Assembly: GCA_034440595.1 (NCBI GenBank)
Contig: JAWXCH010000154.1
Coordinates: forward strand, 1 to 43,168
Length of the DNA: 43,168 nt
Reading direction: 5' to 3'
From: JAWXCH01 sp034440595
Lineage (GTDB): Bacteria; Planctomycetota; Planctomycetia; Pirellulales; JALHPA01
In this document: positions 32,860-39,881 of the stretch, in pieces
Numbering within the stretch: position 1 is the first letter of the stretch
How the letters are laid out: each line of letters opens with the position of its first letter
Notes under the pieces: generated by a model
The model's input: only the letters and a program-made list of their open reading frames with translations
What the model was told of the DNA's origin: nothing
Databases searched by the model: none
Translations under genes and position numbers: made by a program

Positions 32860-32923
32860 AACCCGATGCGCCAGCGAGGAAAATGGCCAACTGGCGCCGC
32901 GCCTCGCTGGCGCTTCGGGTTAA
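32860..32923. repeat. CGCCAGCGAGG inverted repeat, full copy
   Basis: TAACCCGATGCGCCAGCGAGG (32860-32880) is nearly the reverse complement of CCTCGCTGGCGCTTCGGGTTA (32903-32923), with one mismatch at GATG/CTTC and a 22-nt loop. It lies between the UbiA and second TIM-barrel genes. A single arm recurs at 18661-18681. It could act as a partial terminator or an mRNA-stabilising hairpin. Confidence 0.9.
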
Positions 32924-32941
32924 AAAGAATTTTATATCGAC

Positions 32942-33775
32942 ATGTTCTTTGGCTACAACACCAACGGCTTTGCTCATCACTCGCCAGAGTCTGCACTGCA
33001 GATCTTGTCCGAGCTAGGGTACGGCGGCGTTGGCCTGACCATCGATCACCATTTACTCAATCCGTATCTGGCCGATCTGCCGCGATCGATTTTGGACATG
33101 CAGCGGCTGATGGCGAAGTATGAACTGCGATCAGTCATTGAGACCGGTGCGCGATTTCTGCTGGATCCAGCACGCAAACACGAGCCGACCTTGGTGACGG
33201 CGGACACGGCCGAGCGACGACGGCGAGTTGATTTTCTCTGCCGTGCGATCGATATCGCGACGGAACTACGGAGCGACGCCGTTTCACTGTGGTCAGGAAT
33301 TGTCCATCAAAGTGACCTGACCGCGCCTGCCGCGCTGGATCGGCTGGTCGAATCGCTGAAACCGGTGATCGATCATGCCGCCGCCCGGAACGTGATGCTG
33401 GCATTTGAACCAGAGCCGGGCATGCTGATCGACACAATGGACCGTTACGCTGAATTGGCAGAGCGAATTACCGCCCCGCATTTCAAATTGACTCTGGATA
33501 TTGGTCACCTGCACTGTCTGGGCGAAGTACCGATCGATCAGCAAATTGTGCGCTGGCAATCGCAATTGGTTAATGTTCATATCGAAGACATGAAGCAAGG
33601 TGTCCACGAGCATTTGATGTTCGCTGAGGGAGAGATCGATTTTGCACCGGTGCTGCGGGCGCTACGGCAGATTGATTACCAGTTTGGTGTTTACGTTGAA
33701 TTGAGCCGGCATAGCCACATGGCCCCAGAGGCGGCGCGGCGGGCGATGCAGTTCTTGACGCGAGCGAGCGAATAG
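32942..33775 (+). CDS. TIM-barrel sugar phosphate isomerase-like protein, ebo-like cluster (EboE-like?)
   Basis: 277-aa TIM barrel related to the gene at 30955. It starts MFFGYNTNGFAHHSPESAL, with Asn/His residues in the first strand typical of this superfamily. Metal residues: LAFEPEPGMLIDT (Glu near 162), LTLDIGHLHCLGEVP (Asp/His near 187-190), NVHIEDMKQGVHEH (His/Glu near 213, His near 221-223) and VYVELSRHSH near the end. It lies between the EboC-like and EboF-like genes, the place where EboE might be expected. The known EboE proteins are longer (near 390 aa as I recall), so orthology is not certain. No cofactor domain is seen. Confidence 0.75.
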   Translation: MFFGYNTNGFAHHSPESALQILSELGYGGVGLTIDHHLLNPYLADLPRSILDMQRLMAKYELRSVIETGARFLLDPARKHEPTLVTADTAERRRRVDFLCRAIDIATELRSDAVSLWSGIVHQSDLTAPAALDRLVESLKPVIDHAAARNVMLAFEPEPGMLIDTMDRYAELAERITAPHFKLTLDIGHLHCLGEVPIDQQIVRWQSQLVNVHIEDMKQGVHEHLMFAEGEIDFAPVLRALRQIDYQFGVYVELSRHSHMAPEAARRAMQFLTRASE

Positions 33776-33857
33776 CTGAACTTGTCGGTACTCTTAAAGT
33801 TTTACGAACACTGTGTTAACGCCTAAATATAGAGTGGAACCCCTCGCCGACACCCAT

Positions 33858-33880
33858 CACTGCTGGGCAAGCCAGCAGTG
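33858..33880 (+). repeat. CACTGCTGG hairpin repeat
   Basis: Hairpin CACTGCTGG-GCAAG-CCAGCAGTG, followed by GCACCCGATTCG, the same trailer as the copy at 22409. It lies in the leader of the EboF-like gene, 34 bp before its start codon. Confidence 0.85.
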
Positions 33881-33914
33881 GCACCCGATTCGCTATCAAT
33901 CGATTGGATAAAAT

Positions 33915-35255
33915 ATGCCCGATACAGTTGTGTTACTTTCGGTTCCAGGACTGCGGCAGCAGGAACTGGAAAAAATGCCTCATCTGGCGAAACTGACCGC
34001 GACGGGCGACCGCACGACGCTGGTTCCTAGCTTTCCCGCCGTGACTTGCCCCGTGCAGGTGAATATGACGACTGGCAAGCATCCTCGCTTTCACGGGGTC
34101 ATTGCCAATGGTTACTACTGGCGCGACCGACAGGAGGTCGAAATGTGGACAGCCTGGAACGATGTGATTCAATCGCCGCAAATCTGGGATATTTTGCATC
34201 AACACAATAGCGAGATCCGCTCCGCCGTTTGGTTTCCACTTTTGAGCAAAGGTTGCGGTGCCGATTTTATTTGCACCCCGGCACCGATTCACAATCCAGA
34301 TGGCAGCGAGTCGCTGTGGTGCTACACGCGACCGACCGAGATGTATGGCGAGTTGCGAGACGCCTTGGGGCATTTTCCGCTGCAACATTTTTGGGGGCCG
34401 ATGGCCAACATCAAAAGCACCGCCTGGATTGTCGATTCGGCCATTCATGCCGCCAAAGAGCACCGCCCGAACTTTTTCTATATCTACCTGCCTCACCTGG
34501 ATTATGCCGCGCAAAAATATGGACCGGATAGCGTACAAGCGCAAACCGCGCTGGTGGATCTAGACAACACGCTGGGTAAGCTCTTCAGCGGCTTGGACCA
34601 AGCTTACGGCGTGGCTGAGGATATTGCACTGCGACCGCTCTATATCGTGGCCAGTGAGTACGCAATTGTGCCGGTCGATCACGTTAGCTACCCGAATCGC
34701 GTGCTACGCGAAGCTGGTCTATTAAAGGTTCGCACGCAGGATGGTGGTGAGGTCATCGATTTTCAGCAAAGCGCCGCCTGGGCACTGGCGGATCATCAAC
34801 TGTCGCACGTGTTTGTTAAAGATCGCAGTCCAGAGGTGATTGCTCAGGTTTGTGAATTGTTCAAAGGTCATGCGGGCATTGCCGAAGTACTCAGCGGCGT
34901 GGACCGACAGCGCTACGAGTTGGAGCATGAACACTCTGGGGACGTGATCCTGATCAGCACACCGAACAGTTGGCAGGCTTATTACTATTGGCTGGACGAC
35001 GCCAATGCGCCGGCTTTTGCGCGAACGGTTGATATCCATCGCAAGCCGGGTTACGACCCCGTGGAAATGCACTTCGACACGGCCACCAAGAGCATTCCGT
35101 TGGATGCAACGTTGGTGAAAGGATCGCACGGCGCACCGGCCAAGGAAGGGTGGCAACGTGGCGTGATCCTTACATCCGAGCCGGGTGTGCTGGAGGGTCC
35201 GCCGATGATGGATATCGACGTCTTTGAACTGGTGCTTCGCCAGTTTGGGATTTGA
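33915..35255 (+). CDS. eboF: EboF-like alkaline-phosphatase-fold protein (phosphodiesterase/nucleotide pyrophosphatase type)
   Basis: 446 aa of the type I phosphodiesterase/nucleotide pyrophosphatase fold. The presumed nucleophile Thr44 lies in SFPAVTCPVQ, then TGKHPRFHGVIANGYYWRD. Other marks are TPAPIHNPDG, HFWGPMANIKSTAWI, PHLDYAAQKYGPDS (193-206) and SEYAIVPVDH (247-256). Compared with ordinary members several metal ligands are changed: the N-terminal Asp is missing (LLSVPGLR), the D-x3-H has Gln instead of His, and SDHG reads SEYA. The same changes occur in EboF proteins as I recall (PHLDYNLQRLGPD, SEYGI), so they identify the group rather than decay. A His in KGSHG near 402 remains. No signal peptide is seen. 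Last gene of the ebo-like run. Confidence 0.8.
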   Translation: MPDTVVLLSVPGLRQQELEKMPHLAKLTATGDRTTLVPSFPAVTCPVQVNMTTGKHPRFHGVIANGYYWRDRQEVEMWTAWNDVIQSPQIWDILHQHNSEIRSAVWFPLLSKGCGADFICTPAPIHNPDGSESLWCYTRPTEMYGELRDALGHFPLQHFWGPMANIKSTAWIVDSAIHAAKEHRPNFFYIYLPHLDYAAQKYGPDSVQAQTALVDLDNTLGKLFSGLDQAYGVAEDIALRPLYIVASEYAIVPVDHVSYPNRVLREAGLLKVRTQDGGEVIDFQQSAAWALADHQLSHVFVKDRSPEVIAQVCELFKGHAGIAEVLSGVDRQRYELEHEHSGDVILISTPNSWQAYYYWLDDANAPAFARTVDIHRKPGYDPVEMHFDTATKSIPLDATLVKGSHGAPAKEGWQRGVILTSEPGVLEGPPMMDIDVFELVLRQFGI

Positions 35256-35329
35256 GGCTCATCCGTTTCGGTGAATTTCTGGAACCGAACTAGCCGACGC
35301 GGATCCCCTGCCCACACAACGGGACGCAG

Positions 35330-35353
35330 ATGCATAAGAATATATTTATGCAT
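35330..35353. promoter_or_regulatory. 24-bp palindrome upstream of the DUF1559 gene
   Basis: ATGCATAA-GAATATAT-TTATGCAT: perfect 8-bp arms around an 8-bp AT-rich centre, 122 bp before the ATG at 35475. It is not followed by a T run, so a regulatory site is more likely than a terminator of the EboF-like gene, which ends 75 bp upstream. Confidence 0.5.
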
Positions 35354-35474
35354 ACAATATCACGATAATGTTGCGTTAATATTAAATAGTCGTTAGTGTG
35401 CATTCTGAGGAGCGAGTGTCGCCTCACACTCAACAAATCCCTCAGTAGTCAGCACTTACGATGGAGTACTTTAT

Positions 35475-36575
35475 ATGCTTCGACCTTTCAGCCTCAAGGT
35501 CTCTGGCCGGGTGCTCGGTTCAAGTAAATTGCATGGTAATTGTGCACAAAACCCCAGATTTTCTAGGCTGGAAATCACACCGCTAAGGCAAGGTTTTACG
35601 CTTGTTGAGTTGCTCGTAGTGATTGCCATCATTGGAATCTTGGTGTCATTGTTACTACCGGCAATTCAGGCCGCCCGGGCCGCTTCGCAGCGCATGAGTT
35701 GTTCCAATAGCGTGAAGCAAATGAATTTGGCCGTGTTGAACTATGTCAGCGCACGCAAGAAGTTTCCGGCCGGCCGCATGGGTGGGGTCAACGGACAGTG
35801 GAGCGTACACGCGCAGATCCTGCCGTATATTGAAGAAACCGCAACTGCGAGCTTCGTGAATTTTGCCGCCGATACGGGAGCTAACACGACTGCGCAGCAG
35901 ATGACGATCAAGTCGTTCCTTTGTCCAACGGCTCCCCCAGAGCGATTAGTCGACCTTGATACTACAACAACGCAGGCACCGGCCGGTCGAAGTTCATACC
36001 GAGCCTGCGGCGGAAGCGATACAGGCCAGGCAGCGGCAGGAGTCGAGAAAAACAACGGTATCTTTATGCTGAATCGATACACAACGATGGGGCAAATAAC
36101 CGACGGGACTTCCAAGACAGCGCTGTTCAGCGAAGTCATGCTCGGTGATGGCAGCGTGGAGCTTTCTGAAGTACCTGGTGATACGTTTGCGATTGCATCT
36201 TCAAATGAATCGGCCGACCAGGTTTATCAGGCATGTTTACCAATTACTCAGAGTTATCACACCTTAACCGGAGCGACCAAGCAATGGTGTCAGCATGGTC
36301 GCAATTGGACAAACGGCAATTACATTAGCACGCGATACAATCATGTCATGACTCCGAATGGCCCTAGTTGCACTCGAACTTCTGGAGCGAGCATGGTACC
36401 AAACAATATTAATGTTAGCGGTGGTGCCGTGACTGCATCGAGCCTACACACCGGCGGTGTGAATCTCGGATTGGCGGATGACAGTGTTCATTTTGTTAGT
36501 GACTCGGTAGACGTGACTGTATGGCGCGCCTTGGGATCAAAGAACGGTGCCGAGGTGGCTTCGATCGATTTCTGA
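35475..36575 (+). CDS. DUF1559 protein with prepilin-type N-terminal signal
   Basis: Planctomycete-type pseudopilin, 366 aa. The leader ends RQG and is followed by FTLVELLVVIAIIGILVSLLLPAIQAARAAS: cleavage by the prepilin peptidase is expected after Gly (about residue 40), then Phe, with Glu at +5. The leader is unusually long (about 40 residues), but no internal ATG exists; GGAG about 9 nt upstream supports ATG 35475. The DUF1559 body follows: SCSNSVKQMNLAVLNY, CPTAPP, ISDGTS-like QITDGTSKTALFSE, and the C-terminal HTGGVNLGLADDSVHFVSD...WRALGSKNGAE. Planctomycete genomes carry dozens of these. It is monocistronic. Confidence 0.97.
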   Translation: MLRPFSLKVSGRVLGSSKLHGNCAQNPRFSRLEITPLRQGFTLVELLVVIAIIGILVSLLLPAIQAARAASQRMSCSNSVKQMNLAVLNYVSARKKFPAGRMGGVNGQWSVHAQILPYIEETATASFVNFAADTGANTTAQQMTIKSFLCPTAPPERLVDLDTTTTQAPAGRSSYRACGGSDTGQAAAGVEKNNGIFMLNRYTTMGQITDGTSKTALFSEVMLGDGSVELSEVPGDTFAIASSNESADQVYQACLPITQSYHTLTGATKQWCQHGRNWTNGNYISTRYNHVMTPNGPSCTRTSGASMVPNNINVSGGAVTASSLHTGGVNLGLADDSVHFVSDSVDVTVWRALGSKNGAEVASIDF

Positions 36576-36676
36576 CACATAACTGAGAACAATCGAGTTG
36601 GCGCTGCGCGACATACTCTCCTGTAATCGCGGTTTAATCATAGCGCTCTTTCGGAATTGCCTTTTTAGTAACGACA

Positions 36677-36705
36677 AGACCCCGGCCCAAATTGGACCGG
36701 GGTCT
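36677..36705. terminator. Hairpin between convergent genes, possible bidirectional terminator
   Basis: AGACCCCGGCCC / GGACCGGGGTCT forms a near-perfect stem of about 11-12 bp around AAATT. It lies between the DUF1559 gene (ends 36575) and the minus-strand Gfo/Idh/MocA gene (ends 36744). No long T run is next to it on either strand. Confidence 0.6.
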
Positions 36706-36743
36706 GTGAGATTTAATTAGTCGCGAATTGCAGCGCCGCACTC

Positions 36744-38060
36744 TTACAGCCTGTAATCGCCACGGTATTCGCGCTTGACGATGTGCGCCAGCTCTGGTGC
36801 ATTGGTCGCCTTCAAGTTCTTGGCATCCCATTCGACCTTCTTGCCCGGAACATTTGGTTCCGAGGCCGCATACACTGCCAGATTGCCGAGCAGAATCGTC
36901 TCGGTCAGGCCGCCCGCATAGTCGACGAAGTTCGATCTGGCCGGTTGACCGCCACGGATGGCTCGCACCCATTCGTTAAAATGCCCTGGCGATTTTTCAA
37001 ACTCAACATTGGCTGGTTCATCGACGCCGTGCAATTCGTAATTGCCATTATAATCGCCTAGACCTCGGAGCTTGCCTTTAGTACCGATGATCATGCTGCC
37101 GCTCCCATCGCCGCCATCATAAACTTCCTTTGGCGGGCGATTGCCACCGTCGTACCACACCACCTTCACCGGGCCACGGTTTTCGTTGGCTGGAAATTCA
37201 AAGGTGATCATCGAGCGCTTTGGATAGCTATCCTTGTTGTGGCCAGAGGTCACGGCTTGGACTGAAACTGGATCCTTCAGATCGACTGCCATGTAAGGCA
37301 TGTTGAAGGTATGGCAGGCCATATCACCGAGGGCACCGGTTCCAAAGTCCCACCAACCGCGCCAGGCAAACGAGTGATAGCCATCGGCGAACGGTCGAAA
37401 TGGTGCAGTTCCTAAAAACAGATCCCAATGAATATTCGGTGGCACAGGTTTGGTTTCAGGGCGATCGCCACCTTGTGCCCAGATCGGACGATTGGTCCAG
37501 ACATGGACTTCTTTAATATCGCCCAGTGCTCCGCTTTTCACGATTGCGGCGGCTTTGCGCAGCCCTGACTCGGCGGTACCTTGATTTCCCATTTGCGTCG
37601 CGACTTTCTTTTCGCGAGCAATTTCAGACAACCGACGTGCCTCAAAAATGTCGTGTGTCAAAGGCTTCTGACAGAAGCAATGTTTGCCCAAATTCATGGC
37701 CATTGCGGCTGCGGGAGCGTGCGTGTGATCGGGCGTACTGACGGTGACGGCATCAACGTCTTTGCCGACTTCTTCCAGCATCTTGCGGAAATCGTTGTAT
37801 GGCTTGGCGACTTTGAAACGTCTGTTGTTGGCCGCGCGTTCAAGCTCTCTGTCATTGATATCGCAAATCGCGACGATATCGCCGTTGTTGGCGGCATCAC
37901 CCGAATCGCTATCTCCCTTGCCACCGATGCCAATACAGGCATAACGGATCACCTCGTTGGGAGAAGTGCTCTCTGCTGCTGCCAGACTGGAAAAATAACC
38001 AACGCCGGCTACTGCCGCCGTAGTCTGTAAAAATTCACGTCGACTTGTATTACGAGCCAT
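36744..38060 (-). CDS. Gfo/Idh/MocA family oxidoreductase, Tat-exported
   Basis: 438-aa protein. A Tat signal, SRREFLQTTAAVAGVGYFSS (6-25), ends near AAAES. The Rossmann motif is ACIGIGGKGDSDS (41-53). The catalytic loop keeps Lys: KHCFCQKPLTHD (about 129-140). TPDHTHAP and the GWWDFGTGALGDMACHTFN segment, with its conserved Asp and His, are typical of a large planctomycete group. The C-terminal part contains YDGGNRPPKEVYDGGDGSGSM and GGQPARSNFVDYAGGLTETILLGN. It is not close to the Gfo/Idh/MocA genes at 3020 and 4177. The substrate is unknown, and it has no operon partner. Confidence 0.93.
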   Translation of the reverse strand: MARNTSRREFLQTTAAVAGVGYFSSLAAAESTSPNEVIRYACIGIGGKGDSDSGDAANNGDIVAICDINDRELERAANNRRFKVAKPYNDFRKMLEEVGKDVDAVTVSTPDHTHAPAAAMAMNLGKHCFCQKPLTHDIFEARRLSEIAREKKVATQMGNQGTAESGLRKAAAIVKSGALGDIKEVHVWTNRPIWAQGGDRPETKPVPPNIHWDLFLGTAPFRPFADGYHSFAWRGWWDFGTGALGDMACHTFNMPYMAVDLKDPVSVQAVTSGHNKDSYPKRSMITFEFPANENRGPVKVVWYDGGNRPPKEVYDGGDGSGSMIIGTKGKLRGLGDYNGNYELHGVDEPANVEFEKSPGHFNEWVRAIRGGQPARSNFVDYAGGLTETILLGNLAVYAASEPNVPGKKVEWDAKNLKATNAPELAHIVKREYRGDYRL

Positions 38061-38475
38061 ACTTCAGATGCTCCTCAAGAAATAAACGGTGGGACGAAAG
38101 GCGGGATTTACAGGTAAGCACACCCCCTGTGCTACTGATACTACGATAACGATTGGGAGAATAGTTCGCAAACATTTCTGAAGAAATCTAATTATTGAGC
38201 GGTAGGAGCGACCCTGGCTATTCCCCAGAAAGTGGCATTCTGCGGCAGTACTTACTCCGGTTTGTCAGCAAGAAATGGGGGTGATTGCCTTTCACCGTGC
38301 GGTGGATTAGCCTAGGTAGGATGCTGGAGGGGACTTTTGTACATCAATTTTGCAGCGAACACCCCACAGGGGGGCCGCCAAGTTTACAAGAATGTCTCGC
38401 CCGGCTTTGCGATCCCGCCAGTTTTTCCCACCAGTTTCCTTTCCCACCACGCGTTCCTTTGAGAGCGTACACGCC
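38061..38475. other. Divergent intergenic region Gfo/Idh/MocA / LRR protein
   Basis: 415 bases between divergent genes. A plus-strand frame continuous with the LRR gene begins at 38350, but the added 42 residues would hide the signal peptide and are not protein-like. A small hairpin CCCC-ACA-GGGG lies near 38363. I see no convincing promoter or repeat. Confidence 0.35.
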
Positions 38476-39804
38476 ATGCAGAATTCATTGATTATTGCGC
38501 TGATCCTTTGTATTGGCATCCAGATGGGTCATGCAGCCGAGGCACAGCCATCAGTCGGCACCAAGGTGAAAACAGCCGCCGTTGGAAAAGCACCTGTGGC
38601 CAAGCCAGTGCCAGCCAAGACTGTCATCCCTGCTGAAGCTGAAACTTTTGCAGCAATCCAAAAACTGAACGGCAGCATCACGTTGGATGCGAAAGGTCAC
38701 ATTGCCATCGTGGTTTTCAAAGAGCCCGTTGCAGATAGTGTCTTGCAGCCCTTGGTCGAGCTTCCGCAATTGACGCGGCTAGCACTATACGGCCCTGAAA
38801 TTACCAACGGTGCCGTCGACTACCTGCTCAAAATGCCAAAACTTGCAGATTTGGAAACTGAGAACACCAGCATCAATGACCAAGGTGTTGCAAAGTTGCA
38901 AGCGATGCCAAGTCTGACCCGACTGGGTCTGCGTCGCAGCGACATCAGCGACGAGTCCCTGAAGACCGTTCAACAGATGCCCAAGCTGATCGTGCTGCGG
39001 TTGTTGTACAACAGCATTTCAAACAAAGGTTTAGAACACATAAAAGCCAACATCAATTTGCGTGACTTGGATTTGCGGGCTTGCATTCAAGTCAGCGATG
39101 ACGGTCTGGCCCATCTGTCCGGCCTGACCAAAATGCAAAATCTGAAGTTTAAGAACCAGTCGTCAATCACTGGTGCTGGTCTGGCTCACCTCAAGGGGAT
39201 GACCGTTCTCAAAGAGTTAGGAGTTGATGACACCGGTGTCACCGATGATGGTCTAGAGAACATTTCGGCATTGAAATCGCTGGAAACTTTGCACATCGAG
39301 CGTAATTTCATTACCGACGAAGGCTTCCAGAATCTAGCGCCGCTCGTCAAGTTAACGAAACTGCAAGCGCGTGGCGTGTCGGTCAGCGGAGCCGGCCTGC
39401 AGCACCTCAAGGGAATGACCAACCTCGAGACGCTTGAGTTGGCCGAAACGCCACTTGAGGACGAAGGTCTTAAACACATCGGCACGTTCAAGAATCTAGA
39501 GCGTCTGGACCTATGGTTGACCCAAGTCACCGATGCCGGTTTGGTCAATTTGCAGTCACTGAAAAACCTGAATTGGTTGGATGTCAAAGAAACGCAAATC
39601 GGCGATGCCGGTGTCAAGCACCTGCGAAGCTTGTCGAATCTGGAGTCGCTGTACTTAGACTCGACCAAAATCACTGACGAATCGGTCGACTCGCTAGCAG
39701 AACTGAAGAAGCTCAAGCTACTGAGCATCAAGTTCTGCGACATCAGCTCTGAGGGGATAGCAAGACTGCAAAAGCTGCTGCCAAAGACCAAAATTGAGCA
39801 GTAA
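38476..39804 (+). CDS. Exported leucine-rich-repeat protein
   Basis: 442-aa protein starting MQNSLIIALILCIGIQMGHA with a signal peptide cleaved near AEAQ. A short Lys/Ala/Pro linker leads to about 14 leucine-rich repeats of 24 residues, pattern LxxLxLxxTxITDxGLxxLxxLxx. Examples include LTRLGLRRSDISDESLKTVQ and LETLHIERNFITDEGFQNL. The repeats show the cysteine-containing/bacterial 'GALA-like' spacing. They probably bind another protein or a glycan outside the cytoplasm. ATG 38476 was chosen because it starts the signal sequence. It is followed by a strong terminator and the convergent kinase gene, so it is monocistronic. Confidence 0.93.
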   Translation: MQNSLIIALILCIGIQMGHAAEAQPSVGTKVKTAAVGKAPVAKPVPAKTVIPAEAETFAAIQKLNGSITLDAKGHIAIVVFKEPVADSVLQPLVELPQLTRLALYGPEITNGAVDYLLKMPKLADLETENTSINDQGVAKLQAMPSLTRLGLRRSDISDESLKTVQQMPKLIVLRLLYNSISNKGLEHIKANINLRDLDLRACIQVSDDGLAHLSGLTKMQNLKFKNQSSITGAGLAHLKGMTVLKELGVDDTGVTDDGLENISALKSLETLHIERNFITDEGFQNLAPLVKLTKLQARGVSVSGAGLQHLKGMTNLETLELAETPLEDEGLKHIGTFKNLERLDLWLTQVTDAGLVNLQSLKNLNWLDVKETQIGDAGVKHLRSLSNLESLYLDSTKITDESVDSLAELKKLKLLSIKFCDISSEGIARLQKLLPKTKIEQ

Positions 39805-39823
39805 GCTAGCCGGTATACAAACA

Positions 39824-39857
39824 TCGGGCACCGGATTTTCCGGTGCCCGATTTGTTT
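39824..39857 (+). terminator. Rho-independent terminator after the LRR gene
   Basis: Perfect 12-bp stem TCGGGCACCGGA-TTT-TCCGGTGCCCGA (39824-39850), followed by TTTGTTTT on the plus strand. It lies 20 bp after the LRR stop and 25 bp before the convergent kinase stop. Confidence 0.9.
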
Positions 39858-39881
39858 TGTAGGCAGGTTCTTGCAAGAACA

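Noticed and set aside
33801..33829. Promoter for the EboF-like gene (TTTACG, 17 bp, TAAATA)
   Set aside because: Spacing is right, but both hexamers are far from consensus, so it could be chance.
38350..38475. Longer N-terminus for the LRR protein
   Set aside because: It would place 42 Arg/Pro-rich residues before a clean signal peptide that begins at ATG 38476.
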